Of a DNA stretch of 64,000 nucleotides, positions 49,110 through 59,568 are shown piece after piece; positions within the stretch are counted from its first letter, which is position 1; the number at the start of each line of letters is the position of its first letter. The stretch is from Nymphalis io (lineage: Eukaryota > Arthropoda > Insecta > Lepidoptera > Nymphalidae). The notes beneath the pieces were generated by a model that saw only the letters and a list, made by a program, of their open reading frames with translations, was not told the DNA's origin and made no database searches. The DNA lies in contig NC_065891.1 in the NCBI RefSeq assembly GCF_905147045.1, positions 13,525,001 through 13,589,000 on the forward strand, in the 5' to 3' direction. The position numbers and the translations under genes were made by a program.

Positions 49110-49292
49110 ATGTATAATAAAAACTTTTTACTTACAAATTTAAAAAAGTTGCGAAATGTAACAAACTCAATCTAAACTTCTAAGAGACTATAATATAAAT
49201 AAATCTAATAATAAAATAGTTTGCATCTTGTAGATTAATATTATATATTATAATACTTATACATAATATATATAACACTTACTGGTGGACAC

Positions 49293-49520
49293 TTTACTGG
49301 TGGTAGGGCTTTGTGCAAGCTCGTCTGGGTAGGTTTACCGCCAAACAGCAGTACTTGGTATTGTTGTATTCCGGCTTGAAGGGTGAGTAAGCCAGTGTAA
49401 TTACAGGCACATGGGACATAACATAGTTCCCAAGGTTGGTGGTGCATTGGTGATGTAAGCGATGGTTAACATTTCTTACAATGTCAATGGCTATAGGTGT
49501 TGATGACCGCTTACGTGGCA
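49293..49520 (+). mobile_element. family B, internally deleted
   Basis: Begins 'actggtggtagggctttgtg', skips the block between 'gggtagg' and 'accgccaaacagcag', and ends at 'gacc...cttacgtggca' without poly(A). Confidence 0.75.
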
Positions 49521-50507
49521 TTTTAAAGAAAACTATCTTCAGCTATCTTCAGCTATTATAACTATCTAAGCAGAATCAATAAAAATCCACGTTTTTAGTG
49601 AAAAAATATCGCAAAGAACTTCGTTTCAGACGGGGCTGCCCCGACCGCACATTTTTTTTAAAATAAACTTGCCGATGTTTCTCAATCAAAACACGTTCCG
49701 AACCGAAGTGCTTTACGATTCAAAAGTACTTGTAAAAGTCTATTTGGGAGAAAATATTTAGTTTTCATTTGATGAGTTTAACCAACCTGTGTTATAAAAT
49801 AATACCGTATACATTTAAAGTGCATATAAGATACTTTATTTTTAATCCCCGACGTAAAAAGAGGGGTGTTGTAAGTTTCACGTGTGTATCTGTGTCTTTT
49901 TAAACATTCGATTGATTTGAAATTGCGGTCCAGCGACGCAACGACTCTGCTACTAAACATATTACTAGGTCTTTATAATAAAGTTAAAGACCCAAAAAAA
50001 AAACATTTTATTGATTTCTGTGCAGAATATTAAATATATATATATATATAAATAATATATTTATGTAATTGAATACAATGCTTCATGAAAAAATGATATG
50101 ATGTTGTTTATTATACATGGTTGCTATATATTAATTTAACATTTATATAAACCTTAAAAAGGCTTAGCTGAAAGCTGTTAATAATATAATTTTATTTGTC
50201 TTTCTCACTAGCTAAGGAACAGATTTACACATGTTTTTCTGTTTATCAGTATGTTCGCAATGTTGCATTAATTAAAAATGGTTAACCATTTGTTTTAGGC
50301 AACATTGATCCCTATATGTTTTAATGCTATAATAATTAACATATCTTTATTGATAATTCAATTTATATTTTATTAGAATATAGAATTTATATATTATTAG
50401 AAAGTAAAATTTGCTTAAACAATAAATTCGCTTTCGCAAATCATAAACAAAGTTACGAAAACATACATCAACATCATTCATACCCAATAGTTTTACATAA
50501 ATATAAC
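49521..50507. other. no gene recognised
   Basis: AT-rich. A small hairpin 'cggggctgccccg' at about 49630-49642; nothing else. Confidence 0.4.
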
Positions 50508-51178
50508 ATTTTTTTTTCTTAAAAAAGTAAAGTTATTACTTAAAAACGATAGATAAGATCCTATGAATGACATTCAAATCGGTGCTGTTTATTCATAAAG
50601 GGATACTAAGACTAAAAATTTACTCCTGAATACAAAATATTCATAAAACATACACAAAATATAAGCTACGGCATGGTGCACAAGCAAATGAAATCTAGAG
50701 TAAGACCTTGTAAAACAAGCATTGCCTTTTATTGCATGATAATAAAATAGTACTGGTATTCAAACTTAAAAAGATAATGGTACTTTCGTTCTGCGCTGTT
50801 TTACGAGGCCTCTATTGCATATGGGCGGTGGTAAGGCTAGGAAGTTCGGCGGCTGGAACTTCGGTTGTATGATTGAAGTCTTTCGTAAAGGGACGGTGTC
50901 GGGAGTCGGGATCGCATCACCTGTAGGCAGTTTAGGGGGAGCGGCTGGTGCTTTGAATGGTGCTGTCAGATTACCTGGCCGTTTCGCCATTTGGTAATCC
51001 CCAGAATCAAAGAACTTTTGTCCTTTAGCTAGCCTTTTTCTGTAGAAACGCTGAATATCCTTCGGGACTTCAGCCAGGCATAGCATTTGGAAACTTGGCT
51101 TTGAGTTTTGCTTCTTCCATTTTTTCTAACTCCTTTGGATCTAAAGGAGGATCGTTCTGGTTCTGGAGAGTCACTCAT
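50508..51178 (-). pseudogene. processed pseudogene of endosulfine (ENSA/ARPP-19 family)
   Basis: Endosulfines are small cytosolic proteins that, once phosphorylated by Greatwall kinase on the FDSGDY serine, inhibit PP2A-B55 at mitosis and meiosis. The minus strand reads from ATG at 51176-51178 (MSDSPEPE), frameshifts, then DPPLDPKELEKMEEAKLKAK, FPNAMPG, a stop, GYSAFLQK, another frameshift, KRLAKGQKFFDSGDYQMAK, TGDAIPTPDTVPLRKTSIIQ and PKFQPPNF, to TAA at 50766-50768. The lesions are a +1 shift near 51154-51160, TGA at 51070-51072, and one extra A in an A-run at 51035-51039. No introns interrupt the whole coding length. Downstream lie AATAAA (50588-50593 on the minus strand) and an A-run at 50509-50517. 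Together these indicate a retrocopied mRNA. The KGQKFFDSGDY core is intact. Confidence in family is high; status as pseudogene is high. Confidence 0.9.
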
Positions 51179-52199
51179 TGTAAAATCTGAAGTTTTTTTT
51201 TTTCGAATGTTTGAACGTTTGAAGCAATATTAATTTGTGATTTTAATTTTAAACAGACGTTGACTAAAAAAAACGTATAATATACGACCAAGTTACGTTT
51301 TATGTATTGAAAGATTGATTGATTATGTAATTGAATTGATACAAAAGAATAACTTCTGAGGCTCTTACTAATATTATCCTTTAAAATGTCGTTTCAAAAA
51401 TGATCTTAACAGCTTATCTTTATAAAGTACAATTTGATAATTTAGTTAGTTAACGAAGTGTCAAGTACATACGTTTTCGTGTATTATTTCAATATGGCTC
51501 AACTGAAAATAGCATCACCTTGAATAATGTCACCTGTGTCGGTGAACGTCGGCATGACGCGTTCTCACCTCTGCTCTGTCATAACTGTTTATTTACTTTG
51601 AAACTCGCTCACTGGCTGTTTGCAATTTGCCTCGACTTAAAATCAAGTTAAGCCTTTAAGGCGCACTGCAGCAGAAAATATGACAATTTATCGTGAGCTC
51701 TTTTACGCTTCAAAATGTAAGCATGTAATAAAACTTCATGGAACATGGAATATTTCTGAAAAGATGATTAGGGATATAGTTAAACTTATTTATTAAATAT
51801 AGAAAACATTAAACTTATTAATGGTCTAAGTAAGTATCTATCATTGGTTTATAAAAATAAATATGATCGGACGGTATTAACACGAGTAATATGTTTATGC
51901 TATGTATATTAATTTTATGAGTATCACAATTTCTCACAAATTCGTTATTATTTCCCGAACATAAATAGCATTACAGTCTATAAACAAGTTCATACTATTT
52001 ATTGAATATATATTACACGTCAATAGTATTAGTGACGTCACTGGGATTTGTTATCATAAATTTATAGCTACTCATCGAGGATTCACCAGCATTAAGTTAA
52101 GAAAAGAGAAGAAGTGCGTTAGTCACACCATTCAGCCATCCGTTTGCTTAATCCGCGCCACGCCTCTCAAATACCAATTGCCCTATCAACATGTCGTTG
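51179..52199. other. no gene recognised
   Basis: AT-rich spacer; the retrocopy's 5' end and target site are not resolved. Confidence 0.4.
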
Positions 52200-52412
52200 C
52201 TTTTCCTTGCTGGCGCATTTTTGGCCGATGGAGCCGACACGTGTTAGAGTGGTGACTACGCATAGACAAACGTCGTAGACCTGTGGTAAGGTGGACTGAC
52301 GATTTTAAAAGGGTGGCAGGTACGGGATGGATGCGGACTGCCCAAGATGGGGATGGTTGTCGTTCTATGGGGGAGGCTTTCATCCAGCAGTGGACGGCAA
52401 AAGGCTGAAAAA
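52200..52412 (+). mobile_element. RTE-like LINE C-terminal fragment
   Basis: Across frame breaks the + strand reads GRWSRHVLEW, then RRRPVVRWTDDFKRVAGTGW, MRTAQDG and MGEAFIQQWTAKG followed by a stop and an A-run. The order 'GRP..RW.DD...VAG..W...AQDR..WR..GEAYVQQWT' is the RTE C-terminus. It is more diverged than the copies at 54.8 and 61.4 kb. The minus-strand 86-residue frame is its shadow. Confidence 0.75.
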
Positions 52413-52821
52413 AAAATTTCATTGCTGGATCAAGTTCCTCTACCACTTTTAAAGTCTCTTTGTCTTATTTTTATTTATTGAAATAGACCATGAACTTATT
52501 ACTAAACACTTAAAACAACTTAAGCAGATACTCTTACGCCTTTAAAGACGTAAACAACATACACATATGTGTTATAACTTATATGTTTATAAAATATATT
52601 AAACATTGCCATAAACATTTAATAATGTATCAAACTAATTCGATCTTACACACTACCCACCCAGATAACAAAATATGACTTCACATCAAAAAGATCTAAA
52701 AATCTTATTGTATTTGCTAAAATATTAACATAAAACTAAAATAATGGTAACATTTAAAAGATTCATCATAACAACGTATCACCATTAAATTAAAGTAAAG
52801 TAAAGGTAGTTTAAATTCCAC
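52413..52821. other. no gene recognised
   Basis: AT-rich spacer. Confidence 0.4.
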
Positions 52822-52823
52822 AA

Positions 52824-53114
52824 GTGAGATGGCCTAGTGGTTAGAACGCGTGAATCTTAACCGATAATCGTGGGTTCAAACCCGGGCAAGCACCACAGAA
52901 TTTTCATGTGCTTAATTTGTGTTTTAATTCGTCTCGTGGTTGACGGTGAAGGAAAACATCGTGAGGAAACCTGCATGAGTCTAATTTCATTGAAATTCTG
53001 CTACATGTGTATTCTACCAACCCGCATTGGAGCAGCGTGGTGCAATAAGCTCCAAACCTTCTCCTCAAAAGGGAGAGGGGGCCTAAGCCCAGCAGTGGGA
53101 CATTAACAGGCTGT
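52824..53114 (+). mobile_element. SINE family A, full length with TSD
   Basis: Complete copy. 'aagtgagat' occurs at 52822-52830 and 53115-53123; it partly overlaps the element's 5' 'gagat', so the exact boundary is uncertain by a few bases. Confidence 0.85.
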
Positions 53115-53854
53115 AAGTGAGATACAAAATGAGTTCTGACAGAATGTTTCAGATAACAACCACATCACAAGTTAGATAGAAACGGGAATATTTCTTGAAA
53201 TTTGTAGTGATAATTAATATTATTTGAACAATCTCGCTCAATACATGATAAATTAATTAGCAATGAAGCTTTACGGAACCATTATCCTCAAGTACGAAAT
53301 GTATATCAATGAATTATAAATTTAGATGTCAATAAGCTTATTTTTAGCTCAATAAATTGAATTTCAAAATTATAATAATAATTCAGGAATATTTCAAATA
53401 AACGTACATTGTCATTCATACATTCAATATGAAATCGATTTGAATAGAATTTATATATTAACAATATATACATAAGCTTATTAAAATATCTTACAATGCG
53501 AATTTATAAATTCGGCAACAAAAAAGCGAAATTATTACGAAATAATAATAACAACCTAAAGGCTATCTAGCGGTGCAGAGACACAATAGTGCCAGCGTCT
53601 TGGGTACGATGTCACAGGACATTTTTTTTGAAATTTGTAATGTGTATTTTGTTTTCTTTTATTTTAATTTTATATATTATAAAAATGACTGTACATAGTA
53701 TCTAATAATACTTAATCCGAAACAATAATTTATTGTACAATAAAATCCACACAAATTCATTATACAAGTAATACAACATATTCTTTCAATTTTTAACCGC
53801 AGTCATCATAACCATTAGAAAATTCTGACAGTTTACTTTGGTAGACTGCCCACA

Positions 53855-53935
53855 TCAGATTTGCTATTCTGTTAGAACTCACTTCATTACTCACACATAA
53901 AATATTGACAGCTGACTTATAGTGTTATACCATTT
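53855..53935 (-). repeat. dispersed repeat family F, inverted partial copy
   Basis: The reverse complement contains 'gtgagtaatgaagtgagttc' followed by 'taacagaat', matching the right half of the copy at 10670-10830. It faces the + copy at 54046-54190. Confidence 0.45.
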
Positions 53936-54045
53936 TGATCCATGTATGTATTATATAATATGTTATAATTATAATGATCAATCACACTAGATCACTTATA
54001 ATATCGCTTTCTAACAATTCACGACTCGGGCTGCTCTTTAAGAAC

Positions 54046-54190
54046 AAACTCAAAGCTCACCGCAGAAATAGGTCGTGAAATATCAGGTGTCACGCGACAT
54101 TGACCGTAATTATTATAACGTTACAAGAATACACGCATCAAAATAGTATATCACAAGAAGTAAATTCTTACAGAATATAACTGCTGTTTA
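54046..54190 (+). repeat. dispersed repeat family F, copy 3
   Basis: 'aagaacaaactcaaagctca', 'caccgcag', 'gcgacattgac' and 'acacgcatcaaaata' match copies 1 and 2 in order. Confidence 0.5.
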
Positions 54191-54378
54191 TTAAATATAA
54201 ATGACATCATAACTTAAAAGTTATTCTATTTATTTTATTGACTATGTGGCTGATTATTCTATCAAAAATAGATAAAGAACTATAAATATATATTTGCATT
54301 TATAATAGTTTCTTTATTTCATTTATCAGGGAGTTAATAAATAAAAAGTAAAATAGTTACATAATTATATGAAACATT

Positions 54379-54570
54379 TTAATTACGAGTGATAGAATTT
54401 TCAATCGATTTCGGAACTGGAGACATATTTGTTTCTCCAAGAGCTTCAGCCTGGCGTACTGTGTCTGGTAGAAAAACATCCGACATGTCCAGAACAAAGA
54501 ATGACGCGAATCCTGCAAACAACGCAGCCAAACCAAAAATGAAGGAAGGCAAACCGGACCAATAGAACAC
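54379..54570 (-). pseudogene. SLC22 pseudogene, C-terminal exon
   Basis: Intact acceptor TTTCAG then VFYWSGLPSFIFGLAALFAG, a hydrophobic last helix, LPDTVRQAEALGET and a hydrophilic tail to TAA (54379-54381). It is the only exon without a lesion. In phase with the CTG end of the preceding exon. Confidence 0.88.
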
Positions 54571-54623
54571 CTGAAACATACAAGTACTTAAAATAATAAT
54601 AATTGATTGACACAAAAACTTAC

Positions 54624-54760
54624 TGGCAAATAGGCCATCTGATAGTAAGTGGTCAATGACCATAAACGTTGGCACTGTAATAAATATTAATCATCCTTTA
54701 CATCGCCAATGCGTTATCAACCTTGGGAACTTAGATGTTGCAGCCTGTAGCTGCACTGTA
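54624..54760 (-). mobile_element. family B, part 1 (split by RTE LINE)
   Basis: 'atctgatagtaagtggtca', 'tcatcctttacatcgccaat' and 'ccttgggaacttagatgttg' are the 3' half of a reversed family B element; the rest resumes at 55023. Confidence 0.7.
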
Positions 54761-54762
54761 GT

Positions 54763-55022
54763 TGCATTGCAAAGGATTAGTAAGCTGAAGTGGCAGTGGG
54801 CTGAACACATTTGTCGCAGAACCAACGACTGTTGGAGTAGACGCGTTCTGGAGTGGAGACCACGCCTTGGAAAACGTAGCGTAGGACGCCCTCCAGCTAG
54901 GTGGAGTGACGATATACGCAAGGTGGCTGGCAGCGGTTGGAGATTAAGAGCTGAAAATCGAGCTCAGTGGCGTGCCATTGGAGAGACCTATGTCCAGCAG
55001 TGGACGCGAAAAGGGTGATGAT
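54763..55022 (+). mobile_element. RTE-like LINE, 5'-truncated, nested in family B
   Basis: The plus strand reads LKWQWAEHICRRTNDCWSRR, VLEWRPRLGKRSVGRPPARW and SDDIRKVAGSGW, then AENRAQWRAIGETYVQQWTR, KG and a stop followed by (GAT)n. No disabling change occurs within the retained part. Duplicated 'tgcactg' at both edges of the insertion (about 54751 and 55032) fits a short TSD. Confidence 0.85.
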
Positions 55023-55150
55023 GATGTACTTGCACTGACCCGTCGAAACGAAACACAACAATACTAACTCATACTATTAAGCGGTAGAATATGAATTGAT
55101 TAGTGGGTGTTAAACTACCAAGAGAAGCTTGCACAAAGCTCTATCACCAA
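55023..55150 (-). mobile_element. family B, part 2 (split by RTE LINE)
   Basis: 'gaaacacaacaatactaact', 'gcggtagaatatgaa' and 'agcttgcacaaagctctatc' finish the family B element begun at 54624. Confidence 0.7.
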
Positions 55151-55374
55151 GTTAATTATATACACATCACTAGTATATAAAATCTTAAGGTTTTAAAAAT
55201 ACACGCTAATCTTAACTAGGCCGAGTCAGTATTTCAGGTGATAGTCCCTTTCGATGACATTATATCTTTCACAATCTAACACCAAAAGCGTAATCGAACT
55301 ACAAAAGTATTAAAGACAAAAAACTATTTTGACATTGAATAGACGCGATATTTGTCGAGATCTTGAATAATAAA

Positions 55375-55582
55375 CTATGAATTTGCAATAAAATGGCTGT
55401 TTGAATGTTGGTGAAATTGTTACCGGACCTTGGAATTAAAGTGGATATAAGTAGTTAGTATTAATCAAGAACTGTTTGTAGTGAAAAATATAGAGCTATT
55501 AGCAAATTGCATGGATTATATAAATCAAAGGTTTGTTTATCTTTACTCCTTCTTCGATTGGAATAAACTATAATTACATCAA
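55375..55582 (+). repeat. dispersed repeat family E, copy 2
   Basis: 'gtttgaatgttggtgaaatt', 'aagaactgtttgtag', 'caaaggtttgtttatcttta' and 'attggaataaactataa' match 22335-22540. This copy lacks the mirrored second palindrome arm. Confidence 0.5.
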
Positions 55583-55825
55583 GTAACTTCATACGAGTTA
55601 TGAGTTTATAAATGATATATTAATAGGATAGCAATGAACTGCCTTTTTGATTTCTCTGTACTTTCGTACCGACAGAAATGTAATGATTAATACAATACTA
55701 AAGATTTCGCGTCAATATGAAGAATTTTATATTAATTCCGACTGTTATTGTAGGTAGTAGGTAGGTAGGTGAATTTTAATTAAGATGTTTTATAGAAATA
55801 TTTTTTTCTGATCCAGTAGCTAGAA

Positions 55826-55990
55826 GCCGTGAGCAAAGATAGCAGAAGAACACGTGAATCTGAACCAAAGATTGCTGGTTCAAACTCAAGCGAGAAACAA
55901 TGAATTTACATGTGTTTAGTGCATCGTGTGGTTCGCGTGATGAATTTCAGGAAGTAAACGCCTGATTTGTGAATATAATTTATTATGGAT
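55826..55990 (+). mobile_element. SINE family A, old 5' half
   Basis: 'cgtgaatctgaaccaaag', 'ggttcaaactcaagcgag' and 'aatgaatttacatgtgttta' trace the family A head; heavily diverged. A matching 3' part lies at 56285-56385. Confidence 0.5.
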
Positions 55991-56230
55991 GCAGAACAAT
56001 GATACATACGTGTACTACTACATTACGGTACATACTATGATATGCGAGATACATACGTGTCGCCATGGCGGGAGATCGTGCAAGAGGACTTACGTTTAAA
56101 TTGACACTTGACAGCTATTGACATTTGACAGATGACGTTACTATTGCGTTTACACTGACCTAACAATATCGCGTTGAAAGTAACATAGGCGTAGATACAC
56201 GCCATAAAAATAAGAAAACATAAGGACATA

Positions 56231-56263
56231 CAGATTGTACGTGTCACACACACGTACAATCTG
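56231..56263. repeat. 14-bp perfect inverted repeat, 5-nt loop
   Basis: CAGATTGTACGTGT (56231-56244) pairs with ACACGTACAATCTG (56250-56263), loop CACAC. Not followed by a T-run in either direction that would suggest a terminator. Confidence 0.95.
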
Positions 56264-56284
56264 TGTATGTGTGTCGGATAAAAA

Positions 56285-56385
56285 CTGATATGTATCCACC
56301 AAACCATAGTGGAACAGTGTCGTGGAGTAAGCTTCAAGTCAATTTCTGATTAGGAAAGAAGGTATTTGCCCGTCATTGGGATATT
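56285..56385 (+). mobile_element. SINE family A, old 3' part
   Basis: 'gtatccaccaaaccatagtg', 'gtcgtggagtaagctt' and 'gtcattgggatatttat' are the family A 3' region, probably the same element as 55826-55990. Confidence 0.5.
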
Positions 56386-56764
56386 TATGAGCAATAACTA
56401 AGTAATAAAAATAAATACAGTATTTTGCATCATGTTCTAGTCAGTAATTATATAACATAAGCACAATACAAATTGGGTGAATATCAGTTTATAAAAACGA
56501 TTGAATTCGGTCATTGTTATGTTTTTACTAATTGCAAAAACGTTTTAAATTTACACGAGCTTGTAGCATTTGAAATAGAATAAAACATTTTTGATTTACA
56601 AACTCGTATAAAATAATCATGATTAAAAAATAAATTATATAAAATAATATTATTCTATTCAATATGCATACAATGTGTTGGTTGATGAAAAATACTTCGT
56701 TGGAAATGATAACGTATTTTTTATTTACTTTATAAGATTCTCTTATTTCGTTTGACGTTCATCA

Positions 56765-56836
56765 TCCTCGGTAGTATAGTGGTAAGTATCCCCGCCTGTC
56801 ACGCGGGAGACCGGGGTTCGATTCCCCGCCGGGGAG
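56765..56836 (+). tRNA. tRNA-Asp, anticodon GTC
   Basis: A 72-nt intronless tRNA with a full cloverleaf. The acceptor stem TCCTCGG pairs with CCGGGGA (one T-G wobble), with discriminator G at 56836. Box A is TAGTATAGTGG. The anticodon stem CCCGC/GCGGG encloses loop CTGTCAC with GTC at 56798-56800. Box B is GGTTCGATTCC. Sequence is nearly that of the conserved insect tRNA-Asp. It decodes GAC/GAU. Unlike the SINE heads here it is not followed by a SINE body, and a pol III terminator follows. It lies in the last intron of the SLC22 pseudogene on the opposite strand. Confidence 0.96.
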
Positions 56837-56839
56837 TTG

Positions 56840-56843
56840 TTTT
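56840..56843 (+). terminator. RNA polymerase III T-run terminator of tRNA-Asp
   Basis: TTTT begins four bases after the discriminator base, the usual position for pol III termination. Confidence 0.75.
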
Positions 56844-57212
56844 ACTGTTATATCTACCCTTACAAAATGCCCGCAATGCATTATTTTTTTCCTGGCACAA
56901 CGCTCTATTACGCCGTCATGGCCACTCTCCACTATGTCTCTTTTGCGTGCATGGCGCGTTGCTATAATATATAATTGTGATAATTAATAAGAAAAATAAA
57001 TATATTTTTTGGAATTAAATCCTGCTTTTGTATTTACTTTTGGTCCATATTTATTTATCGGTTTTCTTTAATTGCAAAATTTTTAATTATAAATTAATTT
57101 TAATGTTTCACATCTGAAGGTCTCGAAGGACCATTATTTTGTTTTGTAATAACCAAAAAAAATACCTAATAATAGGATGACATTATATTTGTATTGAACT
57201 GCATTTTTTTAC
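56844..57212. other. no gene recognised (pseudogene intron)
   Basis: AT-rich sequence within the last intron of the SLC22 pseudogene. Confidence 0.5.
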
Positions 57213-57395
57213 CAGGTGTGGAGTCTGTGGCGCGATGGTGAAACCAATGCGGCCGAGCGAGGAGCACAAAGCGTGCATCGAACTCCGGGTATACGTTGGG
57301 AAAAGCTCCGACGTATGTGACATATGTTATTATGAAATAAAAAGTACACATGAACTTGCCAGCCAGGAATACTAAAATCGGCAGTCAAGGTAAAT
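57213..57395 (-). pseudogene. SLC22 pseudogene, exon 4
   Basis: Reads DLP, TGA for an expected Trp (57385-57387), LPILVFLAGKFMCTFYFIIT, then a +1 shift near 57318 to SELFPTYTRSSMHALCSSLG and RIGFTIAPQTPHL. The donor CTG|GTAAAA is intact at 57211-57212. The acceptor reads CCG rather than CAG. This is the conserved helix 10-11 region of the family. Confidence 0.85.
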
Positions 57396-57467
57396 CGGAA
57401 AAGATGACATGACAATTTTTTTTATCGAATAATAATAAGAACTATATACGTGCTGCATTTCACTTAC

Positions 57468-58401
57468 CTAATGGCAGAAAAGGGTGCACTATACATAAAA
57501 CGGCACCAGCAAAAAACGAAAAAGAGGCACTTTCCTTTTAAACTTTATCATAATAATTGTTGCAATTACGTTCTCTGGAATATCGACCAATGACGACAAA
57601 CCAAAATTGACATAGTTGTTTCCTTGTATGATACAAAGCTTATCATCATTCCGTATGTTAAAAATGTACAGGTTGTCTACCAAATGAGACAAACAAAAAA
57701 CCTTATCCTTAACTTTTTCGATCGAAACGTATCTGTCAATAGCTTCACATAACTAACGGTTGCACTCTCTTCACATGATAGCATTCGAAGAGTGTACTTA
57801 TCTAGATTGATTTTATTTTTCTCGGCTGCATTTTTTAAGATCGTTATGGCACTGTCTTTTCGTCCTTTCATTATAAGCCATCTTGGGCTCTCATCTAAGA
57901 TATATATGTAGAAAAGGTACAAGAATGCCAACGAATATATTGCTCTTAAGAACCATCTCCAGTTTGGCAAAACCCAAGCCATAAATGGTAACATAACACC
58001 TCCAAATATAAAGCCTAGACAGCACAGCATCGTGTAACCGTAACAGCCTGTGAATGTCCCACTGCTGGGCTAAAGGCCTCCTCTCCTCTTTTTGAGGAGA
58101 AGGTTTGGAGCTTATTCCACCACGCTGCTCCAATGCGGGTTGGTGGAATACACATGTGGCAGAATTTCAGTGAAATTAGACACATGCAGGTTTCCTCACG
58201 ATGTTTTCCTTCACCGTAAAGCACGAGATGAATTATAATCACAAATTAAGCACATGAAAATTCAGTGGTGCTTACCCGGGTTTGAACCCACGATCATCGG
58301 TTAAGATTCACATGTTCTTACCACTGGGCCATCTCGGCTCTCACAGCATCGTGAACATTATCATATTTTTGATAATGTTTTGTAAGAAGTAATTTCTATT
58401 G
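57468..58401 (-). pseudogene. SLC22 pseudogene, large central exon split by a SINE
   Basis: Good acceptor TCTTTTTCAG at 58402-58411. Reads NRNYFLQNIIKNMIMFTML, is broken by the SINE at 58035-58341, then CCLGFIFGGVMLPFMAWVLP, NWRWFLRAIYS, ILDESPRWLIMKGRK and FRSKKLRIRFFVCLIW, TAG, a weak segment, a -1 shift near 57624, GNNYVNFGLSSLVDIPENV, a -1 shift near 57520 and SFFAGAVLCIVHPFLPL before a consensus donor. Confidence 0.9.
58035..58341 (-). mobile_element. SINE family A, full length, inserted in SLC22 exon
   Basis: Complete reversed copy close to consensus, with an exact 12-bp TSD 'cacagcatcgtg' at 58023-58034 and 58342-58353. The TSD is itself exon sequence (coding for part of FTMLC), so removing the SINE and one TSD restores the reading frame at this point. 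Confidence 0.95.
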
Positions 58402-58462
58402 CTGAAAAAGATAATGAATTGTTATTTAATTAAAACGTGTTAAGGGTTTAAAGGAGAAGGTT

Positions 58463-58546
58463 TAAGGGAATAAGCTCCAAACCTCAAAAAAAGGAGAGGA
58501 GACCTTGACCCAGCAGTAAGACATTCATAGGCTGTTACTGAAGGTT
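58463..58546 (+). mobile_element. SINE family A, 3' fragment
   Basis: 'ggaataagctccaaacctc', 'ggagaggagaccttgaccca' and 'cattcataggctgttactg'; 5' truncated; lies in a pseudogene intron. Confidence 0.7.
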
Positions 58547-59467
58547 TTAAAATTACGAATTTGGATTTTCCTGAGTCTCTGGGGTAAGGCTGGCAACAAA
58601 TTGCTCGTTTCCTAATTATTTATGAATGAACCGTAACGTGTTATGTTAAAATCATTAGTATTATCTAATAATCTTGATCGGATTTTGATAACATGAGAGT
58701 TATATACAGGTGCACGTAATATTGTCTTACTAAATATAACTTGATGGGACAGAAATACTGAACGGCCGGATATCGATCAGGCGTTTATGTGCTTTAACTC
58801 CAAACTCGGTGTTCCAAAACTCAGGACAGTACTGATTTTTTTTTCGAATAATCCAATAACTTTTACTTTCACCCAAATTTGAACCCAAGCCAGGCAGGCG
58901 GGTAGATTTCTACTTGATCATTCGAATTTTTTGCATTTTTTTATTTGGATTTCATCACTTTAACTCACATAATACATACATCGGCGAACAAATATCTCCT
59001 ATGGCTGATTCGAAAAGTTCCATCGCAATGTAAAACCAGTACCAAGTTGAGAAACTCCTCAATATACCAAATATACCTCATAATACTCCTTTAACAACCG
59101 CTGCAGTATTTCTGCCATATGAATGAAAATGAATTCCAAAAAATATTTGCAAATATTGTTATAGTTACTTTAATAATATGGGCTTAAACTGACTTCCTGC
59201 CAAATCAACATTATAAAAATGAATAAGCCAGCTTATTATCAACTAATCAATTATGATTATTTGTATTTCTGCTATTTTTATATAAATAGGCAATAAAAAC
59301 AAAATAACTTAGAACCTTTTTTCTCTGTTTTTCAACCGATTTTATTTTATTTGTTGAGTAGAAAAATATTATTCTCCAAATTAAAAAACAAATTCACAAA
59401 CAAACAAATGGTCGAATTCTGACCCCGTTACAATAGTTTAATAACATATATATTTAATTACAATTAA
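58547..59467. other. no gene recognised (pseudogene intron)
   Basis: AT-rich intron. A stretch around 58780-58910 has faint similarity to a reversed family C element but is too diverged to call. Confidence 0.4.
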
Positions 59468-59568
59468 TTATCAGACATTGATCCAACGAGCAATAAGCCA
59501 CACATGGATCCCACAACGTGGAGAGTTCCAACCAACGTCCTCTTCCATTCTTGGAACGGTAATTGGAA
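59468..59568 (-). pseudogene. SLC22 pseudogene, exon 2 of those found
   Basis: Acceptor AATTTTAG then FQLPFQEWKRTLVGTLHVVG and SMCGLLLVGSMSD, where the family continues to DRFGR. No GT donor lies at the expected place; reading on gives Asn and TAA (59464-59466). Confidence 0.82.

Noticed and set aside
52186..52446. 86-codon minus frame
   Set aside because: Shadow of the + strand RTE-like LINE C-terminus.
58780..58915. Reversed family C SINE in the pseudogene intron
   Set aside because: Only short matches (e.g. 'aataacttttactttc'); too diverged to call.
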